Part shown: piece after piece, positions 1-8,048 of the stretch
How positions within the stretch are numbered: the first letter of the stretch is position 1
Layout: each line of letters begins with the position of its first letter
Assembly: GCF_005885635.1 (NCBI RefSeq)
Contig: NZ_VATY01000001.1
Location: 992,001 to 1,056,000, forward strand
Direction of reading: 5' to 3'
Length of the DNA: 64,000 nucleotides
Origin: Maribacter algarum (ex Zhang et al. 2020)
GTDB lineage: Bacteria > Bacteroidota > Bacteroidia > Flavobacteriales > Flavobacteriaceae
The notes under the pieces: model-generated
Databases searched by the model: none
Told to the model about the DNA's origin: nothing
What the model saw: only the letters and a program-made list of their open reading frames with translations
Program-made: the position numbers and the translations under genes

Positions 1-778
1 TAATTCGTTCAATAATCGGCAGAATTACGTCATTTGAATCTTCCTGAATCTTGTACGACTTCAAATCAGGGGCAACCAATCGATTTATAATTTCATTCCC
101 GTTTTTTAAAATTATGAAACGGGCAGAGGCTTTTACCACCCCTACATTTTTTGCATGATGATATACATTGATTGATTTTGCTTCGGTTCCTCTCCCTAAA
201 TCCCAATAGGTATCAAATTCGATACGCAAACAATCTTTATAATTTCCCGAAGGGACAATGACATCTTCCGTTCTGCTAATTTGTTGTGTTATCGAAAAAA
301 TACCTTTTTGCTTTCGCCCGTCTTTGAAAAAACGGATATAGTTTCGTTCTGCGTTTAAGGTATCCCCTACTGTTTCTATAGGAGCAAACCAGTGTATCGG
401 CTTCTCAAAAACAGCGATACTTCCATCACTAGAAAAGGTTTCTCCGTGATAAAGAATTCCATTTTCTCCTACGGAAAGTAGCTTTGAAGCTTTCGTCGCA
501 TCGTAGTGTCGAAAAGTTTTGGCATTTTTTGCAATTTGAAACAGGCCTTTTCCATCCTCATTTTGTATTGAATCAAAAAGTGACAAAAATCCTTTTGGAA
601 TCGCAACAATCTTAGAAACATAGTCCCCATCTTTCCATCCTTCAGGCGCAGTATACCGCCATTCGTTTTGGTCTGCAATAGGATAATAATCATGTACGGA
701 AAATGTATTTTGACTGGACGCAGTATACCAACACAGAAAAAAAAGAGTAATTGTAAGGGTAGTATTTTTGAGATGCAT
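1..778 (-). CDS. Secreted hypothetical protein, C-terminus beyond the window
   Basis: The reverse strand is open from an ATG at 776-778 to the left edge (about 259 codons), so the stop codon is outside the window. The first ~22 residues form a signal peptide (basic start, Leu/Thr/Phe-rich core, cleavage likely after Ala-Ser-Ser). The mature start contains a Tyr-Pro-(6)-Glu-Trp-Arg-Tyr pattern, which resembles Bacteroidota exported proteins that begin with a P-(5-6)-W-x-Y motif. A GG precedes the ATG but no strong ribosome site is seen. I do not recognise a family with a known function. Its start is 11 bases from the stop of the aldehyde dehydrogenase gene, which lies upstream on the same strand, so the two could be co-transcribed. 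Confidence 0.75.
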   Translation of the reverse strand, partial: MHLKNTTLTITLFFLCWYTASSQNTFSVHDYYPIADQNEWRYTAPEGWKDGDYVSKIVAIPKGFLSLFDSIQNEDGKGLFQIAKNAKTFRHYDATKASKLLSVGENGILYHGETFSSDGSIAVFEKPIHWFAPIETVGDTLNAERNYIRFFKDGRKQKGIFSITQQISRTEDVIVPSGNYKDCLRIEFDTYWDLGRGTEAKSINVYHHAKNVGVVKASARFIILKNGNEIINRLVAPDLKSYKIQEDSNDVILPIIERI

Positions 779-789
779 CCGTTGTAATA

Positions 790-2205
790 TTAAGATGAGC
801 TTTCCTCAAAATGCGCCATAGTTTCTGGGTGTGCTGTCTGAATCAACAAGGCCTTCTTCCTGAAAAAACGTAAAAAGCCAGCGTCTCCCATCCGGGAACC
901 ATTAATTCCCGATTCTTTAAAGGAATTCTTTTCGGCATCGTATACTTTGTTTGTCAAACTACCATCATTGATACTGATGGCACCAGCTTCAATATGGGAG
1001 GCAATTTCAATAGCTTTATCTCTGTCTTTTGAGAAAACGGAAGCCGACAAACCAAAAATACTGTCATTGGCCCAATCCAAAGCCTGCTCTTCCGTACTAA
1101 ATGACATGATAGGAATGAGAGGTCCAAACGTTTCATCAACCATCACATCCATATCGTGATTCACGTCGGTTAATACAGTAGGGGCGCACCATAGTCCCCC
1201 ATTGATGTTTTCTACTTTTCCACCAGTCAAAACCTTTGCGCCTTTTGATACCGCATCGTCAATTTGTTCTTGAATTTTTTCAGCCTGTTTTTCAAATATA
1301 AGTGGACCCATTTGTCCTTCATCAGGGTTTGTTGTCAAGGTAACAGCCGTTGCTTTCTTCACAATCTGTTCCACAAAACTATCATAGATATTTTCATGAA
1401 CATAAATACGTTCCAACGATTGACAAGCTTGTCCTGTGGCTCCTACACAACTTCTCAATACGGCATCTGTTGCCACTTCCAAATCGGCATCTTCTAAAAC
1501 AATTGCTGGGTCTTTTCCACCCAATTCCAAAAAGGCAGGTATAAAACGCTCAGCACAAGCCGCTCCAATTTTCTTACCTGTTGGCACGCTACCCGTAAAG
1601 CAAATAGCATCAGAATTATTCACAACAGCCTTACCAGCTTCTGCCCCACCACGCACCAGTTTTAATACCGCCGCCAATTCAGGAACTGCAGCAATGCTCT
1701 TCTCTAGTCCGTCCATAAAACGGGGTGTAACTTCACTCGGTTTCAGCAATACACCACAACCTGCAAGTAAGGCAGGAATGGTATCGATTAAGGCTAATAG
1801 TAATGGAAAATTCCAAGGACTAATAACGCCTACTACACCATAAGGCACCCATTGTTGTCCGATTTGAACAGTCGTAGCCGAGGCGGAAGGTCGTTCTGCT
1901 GGCGGATTATATAACTGTGGCCCACGATAGCTCCATGCCTGCATCAAACCAATGATACCACCAGTCTCAACTTTGGCAATTCTTTTTCGTGCGGTATCAA
2001 TCGCCAACTGTTCGGCAATTTCGGTTTGAAATTCCGTAAAACTCCCCAACCATTTTTGGAGTACCGAAACACGCTCACGAATAGTACGCTTGTGCCATGT
2101 CTTATGTGCTGAACGGATTTCCTGTGCTTTCTTTTCAACCACTTCGGGAGCATCTTCAACCAACTCATAATCATATTCCCCCGTTCTCGGATTTCGTACC
2201 TTCAT
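790..2205 (-). CDS. NAD(P)-dependent aldehyde dehydrogenase
   Basis: This 471-residue protein is a full-length member of the aldehyde dehydrogenase superfamily, which oxidises aldehydes to acids in the cytoplasm. The general-base glutamate is in FLELGGKDP (about E227) and the catalytic cysteine is in GQACQSLER (about C261). The cofactor segment has SPWNFP and FTGSVPTGK. It is the only enzyme of the catabolic cluster transcribed leftward from the divergent promoter region at 2206-2318, and a palindromic operator (2218-2246) sits directly upstream of its ATG. I infer that it oxidises a (semi)aldehyde made by the cluster; the substrate cannot be read from the sequence. Confidence 0.9.
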   Translation of the reverse strand: MKVRNPRTGEYDYELVEDAPEVVEKKAQEIRSAHKTWHKRTIRERVSVLQKWLGSFTEFQTEIAEQLAIDTARKRIAKVETGGIIGLMQAWSYRGPQLYNPPAERPSASATTVQIGQQWVPYGVVGVISPWNFPLLLALIDTIPALLAGCGVLLKPSEVTPRFMDGLEKSIAAVPELAAVLKLVRGGAEAGKAVVNNSDAICFTGSVPTGKKIGAACAERFIPAFLELGGKDPAIVLEDADLEVATDAVLRSCVGATGQACQSLERIYVHENIYDSFVEQIVKKATAVTLTTNPDEGQMGPLIFEKQAEKIQEQIDDAVSKGAKVLTGGKVENINGGLWCAPTVLTDVNHDMDVMVDETFGPLIPIMSFSTEEQALDWANDSIFGLSASVFSKDRDKAIEIASHIEAGAISINDGSLTNKVYDAEKNSFKESGINGSRMGDAGFLRFFRKKALLIQTAHPETMAHFEESSS

Positions 2206-2217
2206 ATTGTTACTTCT

Positions 2218-2246
2218 AAAATTAGTTAATAAAGTTAACTATTATT
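2218..2246 (-). promoter_or_regulatory. Putative MarR operator A (aldehyde dehydrogenase promoter)
   Basis: The left arm AAAATTAGTTAA (2218-2229) and the core right arm TTAACTA (2235-2241) form an inverted repeat with a 5-base spacer. On the reverse strand the perfect arm creates TAATTTTA, close to the Bacteroidota -7 box TAnnTTTG, 12 bases upstream of the aldehyde dehydrogenase ATG. The same motif recurs at 2272, 14148, 14181 (half-site) and 16353, all within this cluster. I infer that the cluster MarR protein binds it. Confidence 0.65.
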
Positions 2247-2271
2247 TCGGATAAACTGGCTTAGTTTCATT

Positions 2272-2300
2272 AAAATTAGTTAACTTAGTTAACTAATTTT
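2272..2300 (+). promoter_or_regulatory. Putative MarR operator B overlapping the promoter of the main catabolic operon
   Basis: This is a perfect inverted repeat: a 12-base arm AAAATTAGTTAA at 2272-2283, the spacer CTTAG, and the exact reverse complement at 2289-2300. The right arm runs into TAATTTTG (2294-2301), which fits the Bacteroidota -7 consensus TAnnTTTG. The ATG of the first operon gene follows 17 bases later. No convincing -33 TTG is seen. Repressor binding here should block RNA polymerase directly. The spacing equals that of sites A, C1 and D. Confidence 0.7.
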
Positions 2301-2318
2301 GAAAGCGATTGATTCTTT

Positions 2319-3230
2319 ATGAATGTAAGCAAAATTATACTCGAAGAACAGGGGCTTCGCGACGGATTTCAAACTCTTGAGCAAGTTATTCCAACGGAAA
2401 AAAAGTTGGAATATGTTGACCGCTTGGTTGCTGCTGGCGTCAAACGCATTCAAGTTGCATCCTTTGTTCACCCAAGATTGGTACCTCAAATGGCAGATGC
2501 GGAGGCAGTCTGCGAACAATTGAATAAGAAAGAAGGTGTCATTTATAGCGGTTTGGTCTTAAATTTAAAAGGTGTGGTAAGAGGCATTACTGCTGGACTA
2601 GACCATTTGGCTTGTTCAATTTCCGCGAGCAATACGCACAGTCAGAAAAACGCTCGCTTGACCCTAGACGAAGCAAAAAGTGCCTTCAAAGAAATGGTAC
2701 AACTTTCCAAATCCAATGGAATTACTGTTCGAGGTGGTATTCAATGTGCTTTCGGATGTCGTTATGAAGGTCATATTGACGCAGACCATGTTCTAGATAT
2801 GGTAGACCATCATCTGGATACGGGAATCGATGAATTGGCGCTAGCTGACTCTACAGGAATGGGCAATCCCAAACAACTGCGTGATTTGATGCAAAAAGTT
2901 GTGGGAAAAGCGGGGGACATTCCTGTGATTCTGCACTTACATAACACTGAAAATAAAGGATATTCTAATTTCTATGCAGCAACCGAAGCTGGAGTACGAA
3001 TTTTTGATACTGCTTTTGGCGGTCTTGGCGGGTGTCCCTTTATCAAAAGCGCCACCGGCAATATCGCGACGGAAGATACGGCCCACACTGCACATCAGAT
3101 GGGATACGAAACCGGATTGGATATCCATAAAATAGCCGAAATAAGTAGAGAATTGGAAACGACATTGGGACACAAACTTCCCGGACAGTTGTACCAATTA
3201 GTTGATAAAGATGATATTAAGATGATTTAA
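2319..3230 (+). CDS. HMG-CoA lyase-like (citramalyl-CoA-lyase-type) enzyme
   Basis: The 303-residue protein is a TIM-barrel member of the HMG-CoA lyase/DRE metallolyase family. It has the catalytic LRDGFQ motif (R14, D15), the metal-binding His pair in HLHNT (H206, H208), and the GGLGGCPF loop with the conserved cysteine. The family cleaves 3-hydroxy-3-methylacyl-CoA thioesters; the R-citramalyl-CoA lyase of Chloroflexus belongs to this family. A class III CoA-transferase and an aconitase-type hydratase in the same operon favour a hydroxyacyl-CoA cleavage such as citramalyl-CoA to acetyl-CoA and pyruvate over leucine catabolism, because no other leucine-degradation gene is present. It is the first gene of the operon, and its stop codon overlaps the next ATG by one base. 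The substrate is inferred. Confidence 0.8.
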   Translation: MNVSKIILEEQGLRDGFQTLEQVIPTEKKLEYVDRLVAAGVKRIQVASFVHPRLVPQMADAEAVCEQLNKKEGVIYSGLVLNLKGVVRGITAGLDHLACSISASNTHSQKNARLTLDEAKSAFKEMVQLSKSNGITVRGGIQCAFGCRYEGHIDADHVLDMVDHHLDTGIDELALADSTGMGNPKQLRDLMQKVVGKAGDIPVILHLHNTENKGYSNFYAATEAGVRIFDTAFGGLGGCPFIKSATGNIATEDTAHTAHQMGYETGLDIHKIAEISRELETTLGHKLPGQLYQLVDKDDIKMI

Positions 3231-4465
3231 TGGGACAGACAATTTCAGAAAAAATTATATCGAACCATGTTGGCAAAAAAGTATATGCCGGCGAACTCGT
3301 CGTTAGTGAAGTAGATGGTTGTATGGCAAGTGACACTACTGGTCCTTTGACTATCAAAGCCTTTCATGAAATGGGTGGAAAAAAAGTTTTTAATCCGGAT
3401 AAGTGTGCGTTGATTATTGACCATGCTGCACCATCACCTAACGAAAGAATTGCCAATTTGCATAAAATGATGCGTGACTTTGCGAAAGAACAGGGCATGC
3501 GTTTGTTTGAAATTGGAGAGGGTATTTGTCACCAAGTAATGGTCGAAAACGCCTATGTAAAACCAGGAGACATTTTTATCGGTGCGGATTCACATACGCC
3601 AACCTATGGAGCCTTAAATGCCTTTGCATGCGGAGTGGGTTCTACGGATTTAGCCGCGACTATGATGACCGGAAAAATATGGCTGAAAGTTCCGCAGACC
3701 ATTCAAATCAATTGTTCTGGGAAATTGCAAGAAGGTGTGACCGCAAAAGATTTGATTCTGTTTTTAGTTGGAAAAGTAACCGTTTCAGGAGCTACTTATC
3801 AAGCTATTGAATTTACAGGAGAAGCGTTTGAAGGACTGAGCTTGGCAAGCCGAATGACCATTGCAAATATGTCATCCGAAATGGGGGCGAAAACAGGAAT
3901 CGTTCATCCAAAAGGGTTGGAACTGAATTATGATTTTGAAGCGATTACTCCTGATGAAGATGCCAATTATATTAAAACTTTTGATTTCGATGTCTCAGGA
4001 TTGGAGCCACAAGTAAGTGCGCCAGAATCTCCAGATAATGTGCATAACATTTCCAATTATGAAGGCACCAAAATCAACTATGCTTTTATAGGCACATGTT
4101 GTAATGGAAGATTAGAGGATTTGGACATTGCCGCAGAAATTTTAAAGGGAAAGAAAATACATCCCGATGTGCGGATGGTAATTGCTCCAGCATCGCAGAG
4201 CGTTTTGTTAGATGCCATAAGTAACGGCACGATGACTACTTTAATTGAAGCAGGAGCGTCATTAATTACCTCAGGTTGCGGCCCCTGCGTAGGAACGCAT
4301 CAAGGCGTTCCTGCTGATGGCGAAGTTGTGATATCGGCAGCAAATCGGAATTTCAGAGGAAGAATGGGGAATCCGAATTCCAACATTTACTTGGGCGCGC
4401 CTTCAACAGTTGCGGCATCCGCTTTAGAAGGACAAATTGTGAATCCTAAAAAATACTTGGTGTAA
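3230..4465 (+). CDS. Aconitase-family hydratase, large subunit (LeuC/DmdA-like)
   Basis: The 411-residue protein matches the isopropylmalate dehydratase/homoaconitase/dimethylmalate dehydratase large-subunit family, whose members hold a 4Fe-4S cluster and hydrate or dehydrate C4-C7 hydroxy-acids. Cluster ligands are visible in FIGTCCNGRLEDL and SGCGPCVGTHQG, and the DSHTPTYGALNAFACGVGSTD segment is typical. Its length is that of short archaeal/anaerobe-type large subunits rather than of ~465-residue LeuC. It overlaps the previous gene by one base and is followed one base later by its small subunit. In this context I infer a catabolic hydratase (for example citraconate or a substituted maleate to the malate derivative) instead of leucine synthesis, because leuA and leuB are absent. 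Confidence 0.85.
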   Translation: MGQTISEKIISNHVGKKVYAGELVVSEVDGCMASDTTGPLTIKAFHEMGGKKVFNPDKCALIIDHAAPSPNERIANLHKMMRDFAKEQGMRLFEIGEGICHQVMVENAYVKPGDIFIGADSHTPTYGALNAFACGVGSTDLAATMMTGKIWLKVPQTIQINCSGKLQEGVTAKDLILFLVGKVTVSGATYQAIEFTGEAFEGLSLASRMTIANMSSEMGAKTGIVHPKGLELNYDFEAITPDEDANYIKTFDFDVSGLEPQVSAPESPDNVHNISNYEGTKINYAFIGTCCNGRLEDLDIAAEILKGKKIHPDVRMVIAPASQSVLLDAISNGTMTTLIEAGASLITSGCGPCVGTHQGVPADGEVVISAANRNFRGRMGNPNSNIYLGAPSTVAASALEGQIVNPKKYLV

Positions 4466-4466
4466 G

Positions 4467-4976
4467 ATGAGTGAAGTACAAACAAATATCAAAGCAAAGG
4501 CGCATGTGTACGGAGACCATATAGACACAGACCGTATCATCCCAGGAAAATATACCAAAACATTGGACATGACTACTTTGGCCAATCATGTTTTGGAAGA
4601 TTTAGACCCTAATTTCAATAAGATTGTACAACAAGGAGACATTCTGGTTGCTGGCATCAATTTTGGTTGTGGTTCTTCCAGAGAACAAGCGCCCTTAGCT
4701 TTAAAAAAGTCAGGAGTTTCTGTGGTTGTCGCCAAGGATTTTGCGCGTATCTTTTTTAGAAATGCGATCAATATCGGACTTCCCGTATTAGAAATCGCAG
4801 ACCATAACATTCAAAAAGGAGCCGAGCTCGATATTGATTTAAAGGAAGGAAATGTAAAAGATTTAACGGCAGGTGTTACTTATACTGCTACCAAACTTCC
4901 GGATATTATGATTAATATTTTAGCAGAAGGCGGCTTGGTAAATTATCTAACCAAATATGGAGATTACTCCCTTTAA
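4467..4976 (+). CDS. Aconitase-family hydratase, small subunit (LeuD/DmdB-like)
   Basis: The 169-residue protein is the swivel domain that completes the hydratase active site. It shows the family signatures GDHIDTDRIIPGKY near the N-terminus and GCGSSREQAPLALK (substrate-binding Ser-Arg loop) near residue 67-80. Length is usual for the stand-alone small subunit. It starts one base after the large-subunit stop and ends 2 bases before the next gene, so it is translated within one tight operon. Partnering with the preceding subunit is expected from family knowledge. Confidence 0.87.
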   Translation: MSEVQTNIKAKAHVYGDHIDTDRIIPGKYTKTLDMTTLANHVLEDLDPNFNKIVQQGDILVAGINFGCGSSREQAPLALKKSGVSVVVAKDFARIFFRNAINIGLPVLEIADHNIQKGAELDIDLKEGNVKDLTAGVTYTATKLPDIMINILAEGGLVNYLTKYGDYSL

Positions 4977-4978
4977 TC

Positions 4979-5548
4979 ATGAGCAGAATTGCGCCAATTT
5001 CAGATTATCAAACTAGTGAATTAGCCCCACTGTTTGAACAAGCCGAAAAATGGATGGGCTTTCAGCCCAACGATGGATTGCTCATGGCGCACAAACCCAA
5101 CCTCCTAATTTCCTTTTTTAGTTTGGCCAAAGCAGTTTATGACGAAGGCTACGTAGACCAAGGTTTAAAGCGAATGATTGGACATATTGCAAGCCTTTCC
5201 GCAGGATGTGAATATTGTAGTGCCCATACAGCCTTTAGTGCTGAAAAAAATGGCGTTTCCGAGGAAAAAATGAAGTCCATTTGGAATTTTCAAACCTCAT
5301 CCTTGTTTTCCAAAAGAGAAAAAGCAGCCCTAAATCTAGCATTGAAATCGAGCATGGTGCCTAATCAGGTTAAGGAGGTAGATTTTACAGAATTAAAGAA
5401 ACATTTTAGTGATGCGGCCATAGTAGAAATTATGGGCGTAATTTCTCTCTTTGGATTTCTTAACCGATGGAACAGTACCTTCAAAACTGAATTGGAAGTG
5501 CAACCAAAAAAAGCATACGAATCTATCAAAACAACTGAAAATGCATAG
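4979..5548 (+). CDS. AhpD/carboxymuconolactone-decarboxylase-like protein
   Basis: The 189-residue, all-helical protein carries the AhpD-type redox/acid-base motif CEYCSAH (Cys-x-x-Cys-x-x-x-His) after LKRMIGHIASLSAG, the usual arrangement in peroxidase-like carboxymuconolactone decarboxylase family members. Family members either act as alkylhydroperoxidases or are of unknown role, and many sit in catabolic operons. There is no signal peptide. The last 8 bases overlap the start of the CoA-transferase gene, which implies translational coupling. Its job in this pathway is not clear; protection from a reactive intermediate is possible. Confidence 0.8.
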   Translation: MSRIAPISDYQTSELAPLFEQAEKWMGFQPNDGLLMAHKPNLLISFFSLAKAVYDEGYVDQGLKRMIGHIASLSAGCEYCSAHTAFSAEKNGVSEEKMKSIWNFQTSSLFSKREKAALNLALKSSMVPNQVKEVDFTELKKHFSDAAIVEIMGVISLFGFLNRWNSTFKTELEVQPKKAYESIKTTENA

Positions 5549-6722
5549 TGCCCCACTAAAAGGTTTAAAAGTATTAGAATTCACACATGCCGTAATGGGC
5601 CCTTGTACTGGTTTGTTGTTGGCCGATATGGGTGCGGACGTCGTTCATATTGAACCTACAAAAGGAGACAATACCCGGAGGTTAAAGGGTTTTGGTACAG
5701 GATATTTTTGGTTTTACAATCGTAATAAAAAGAGTTTGGCGGTTGATTTGAAATCGGAGGAAGGTATTCAACTGATTTATGATTTAGTGAAGGAATATGA
5801 CATTGTTGTTGAGAATTTTGGCCCAGGTACGATGGACAGACTTGGTCTAGGCTACGAAAAACTCAAAACTCTAAATAATAAACTTATATACTGTTCATTA
5901 AAAGGATTTTTAAGTGGTCCTTACGAGAAAAGACATGCCATGGATGAAGTTGTTCAAATGATGGGCGGCCTTGCATATATGACCGGTCGTGAGGGAGACC
6001 CTCTGCGCGCCGGGACTTCCGTCATTGATATCACGGGCGGAATGTTTGGTTACATCGGTATTCTTCAAGCCCTTTATGAACGTGAAAAAACAGGTGAGGG
6101 TGGCTTCGTAAAATCGGCGCTTTTTGAAACCTGTGCTTTCTTGATGGGTCAGCATATGGCCTATGCTTCACAGATAGATTATGAGATTCCACCAATGCCC
6201 TCCCGTGTAAGCGCATGGTCTATTTACAAAGTGTTTGACACTAAAGATGATAGTAAAGTTTTCGTAGGTATCATTAGTGAAAAACACTGGGCCAGATTAT
6301 GTGAGGTATTTGATTGGAGTGATTGGAGCAGCGATGGACGTCTTGAAACGAACAACAAACGTATCGATGAACGAGATTGGTTTTTGCCAGCACTTGATGA
6401 ACGATTTAAAGCCTTTACAAAACAAGAAATCATCAACCGATGTGATAAAGGTCATATTCCGTTTGCCCCAATTAGTCAGCCCGAAGATTTGTTCGACGAT
6501 GTTCAACTTAACGAAGGAGATAGTCTTTTGAATGTAACCATGCCGGATGGAAAAAAAACAAAACTTCCTAAATTTCCATTGGAATATAAAGGAACCCGTT
6601 CAGGCATTCGTATGGATCCTCCCAAAATCGGAGAACACACCGCAGAAGTTTTAAAAGAATTGAATATTGATGATGATGCCATTGCGAAAATGGTCGCTGC
6701 AGGAATTATAAAAACGGAGTAA
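5541..6722 (+). CDS. Class III (CaiB/BaiF-type) CoA-transferase
   Basis: I place the start at the ATG at 5541, inside the 3' end of the preceding gene (ATGCATAG overlap), which yields 393 residues and the normal family N-terminus APLKGLKVLEFTHAVMGP. An earlier in-frame start at 5451 would add 30 non-homologous residues. The expected catalytic aspartate lies in GPYEKRHAMDEVVQMMGG. Class III transferases move CoA between carboxylic acids, usually from succinyl-CoA. Given the neighbouring hydratase and lyase, I infer activation of the hydrated diacid (citramalate-like) before cleavage; the same transferase-lyase pairing is known for R-citramalate in Chloroflexus. Confidence 0.85.
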   Translation: MHSAPLKGLKVLEFTHAVMGPCTGLLLADMGADVVHIEPTKGDNTRRLKGFGTGYFWFYNRNKKSLAVDLKSEEGIQLIYDLVKEYDIVVENFGPGTMDRLGLGYEKLKTLNNKLIYCSLKGFLSGPYEKRHAMDEVVQMMGGLAYMTGREGDPLRAGTSVIDITGGMFGYIGILQALYEREKTGEGGFVKSALFETCAFLMGQHMAYASQIDYEIPPMPSRVSAWSIYKVFDTKDDSKVFVGIISEKHWARLCEVFDWSDWSSDGRLETNNKRIDERDWFLPALDERFKAFTKQEIINRCDKGHIPFAPISQPEDLFDDVQLNEGDSLLNVTMPDGKKTKLPKFPLEYKGTRSGIRMDPPKIGEHTAEVLKELNIDDDAIAKMVAAGIIKTE

Positions 6723-6745
6723 TTATCTAAATTAAACACCGAAAA

Positions 6746-7174
6746 ATGAGGTTTCTGGTTATTTTATTATGCTTTATGGTAAATGCTTCGCTATTATCCC
6801 AAGAACCAAATGTAAAGGAACGTGATATTTTAAAGCAAATTGAACATCTTCGCACTGCACATTTGAATAGTGATGTAGACTTGGCTTCTGAATTGTATCA
6901 CTCTCAATTGATACTGACTTCACAAAGTGGCAAAAAATATAAAAAGGATGTCGCACTAGTAAATATCAAAAACACTTTTGAAAGCTATGAAAGTTCAGAC
7001 ATCGAATTCGTGTATATTTCGGATGATGTCGTATTGACCAATTACATCAATGAACGCAAGTACAAGGATTATGACAAAGGTAAATTTCGTTTGACTGTGG
7101 TATGGACAAAACATGAAGATGCTTGGAAAATCATCTCCATGCAGTCTTCAAAAATAAGGGAACCAAAAAAGTAA
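6746..7174 (+). CDS. Exported NTF2/SnoaL-like (DUF4440-type) protein
   Basis: The 142-residue protein has a clear signal peptide (MRFLVILLCFMVNASLLSQE) followed by one NTF2-like cone: an N-terminal helix with LRTAHLNSDVDLASELYHSQLILTS and a C-terminal sheet FRLTVVWTKHEDAWKIISMQSS. Members of this family can be small hydrolases/isomerases or binding proteins, and no catalytic set can be assigned. It is co-directional with the operon (23-base gap before, 6 bases after). It is unusual as the only exported product in an otherwise cytoplasmic enzyme operon. Confidence 0.72.
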   Translation: MRFLVILLCFMVNASLLSQEPNVKERDILKQIEHLRTAHLNSDVDLASELYHSQLILTSQSGKKYKKDVALVNIKNTFESYESSDIEFVYISDDVVLTNYINERKYKDYDKGKFRLTVVWTKHEDAWKIISMQSSKIREPKK

Positions 7175-7180
7175 TATACT

Positions 7181-8026
7181 ATGCGCCCTATTATTCAAAT
7201 CGATGAACTATTCACACTACGCGATGCTAAAAATCTTATCATCGTTTACGCCAGTAGCGGTGCCGATGCTTTTTCAAAATATCAAGCAAAGCATTTAGAT
7301 GGTTCGCTCTTTTTAGATTTAAATAAAGACCTTTCTGAAATACCTGAAGATGCATCGAAAGGCGGAAGACATCCTTTACCAAAAATTGAAAATTTTGCTA
7401 AGACTATTTCCGTTTTAGGAATATCTCCGGAAAGTCATGTCGTAATTTATGACGACAAAGGTGGAGCTAATGCTTCCGCTCGATTTTGGTGGATGCTCAG
7501 AGCAATTGGGCACGAAAAGGTTCAGGTTTTGAACGGAGGAATTCAAGAAGCTGAAAAACAAAAATTCCCTATAAATTCTGAAAGTGTACAACCGCATTCT
7601 ACAGCAGCCTATCCGGTCATTACATGGAAGCTTCCCATGGCTGAAATTAAGGAAGTTGAAAGAGTTTCCCAAGATGCAGAACATATGGTTGTTGATGTTC
7701 GTACAACACCCAGATACAATGGAGAGTTTGAACCGCTTGACCTAGTTGCAGGACATATACCTGGAGCAGTCAATACCCCCTTTACCGAGAATTTAGATAA
7801 TTCGGGACTATTCAAATCCCCTCAAGAATTAAAAGAAAAATACAACCAATTGTTTGGCGATGTTCCAGAAGAAAATAGGATATTTCATTGTGGTTCAGGT
7901 GTAACCGCTTGCCATTCACTTTTGGCTATAGCCTATGCCGGATTGGAAATTCCAAAACTCTACGTAGGCTCTTGGAGCGAATGGAGCAGAAACGATAAGG
8001 CAATCGCCACTGAACTTAAAAAGTAG
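7181..8026 (+). CDS. Two-domain sulfurtransferase (mercaptopyruvate/thiosulfate type)
   Basis: The 281-residue protein has two rhodanese domains. The C-terminal domain holds the active-site loop HCGSGVTACHS, and the CG(S/T)GV(T/S)A pattern is that of 3-mercaptopyruvate sulfurtransferases rather than of thiosulfate-specific enzymes (CRKGVTA). The N-terminal domain has the usual non-catalytic DDKGGANASARFWWMLRAIGH. It transfers sulfur from 3-mercaptopyruvate or thiosulfate to a thiol acceptor or cyanide. There is no signal peptide, so it is probably cytoplasmic. Why a sulfurtransferase belongs in this operon is open: a sulfur-containing or cyanide-releasing substrate is one thought, but it is only inference. 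Confidence 0.85.
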   Translation: MRPIIQIDELFTLRDAKNLIIVYASSGADAFSKYQAKHLDGSLFLDLNKDLSEIPEDASKGGRHPLPKIENFAKTISVLGISPESHVVIYDDKGGANASARFWWMLRAIGHEKVQVLNGGIQEAEKQKFPINSESVQPHSTAAYPVITWKLPMAEIKEVERVSQDAEHMVVDVRTTPRYNGEFEPLDLVAGHIPGAVNTPFTENLDNSGLFKSPQELKEKYNQLFGDVPEENRIFHCGSGVTACHSLLAIAYAGLEIPKLYVGSWSEWSRNDKAIATELKK

Positions 8027-8048
8027 CATATAGATGAAAGGAACAAAA

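Noticed and set aside
1436-1843. 135-residue forward frame inside the aldehyde dehydrogenase gene
   Set aside because: It is antisense to a clear, complete enzyme gene and has no recognisable domain.
2319-4976. Leucine biosynthesis or degradation operon
   Set aside because: leuA/leuB are missing and no leucine-degradation acyl-CoA genes are present; the neighbours are amidohydrolases and a CoA-transferase.
5451-5540. Longer N-terminus of the CoA-transferase starting at 5451
   Set aside because: It would overlap the AhpD-like gene by ~100 bases and adds residues without similarity to the family; the ATG at 5541 fits.
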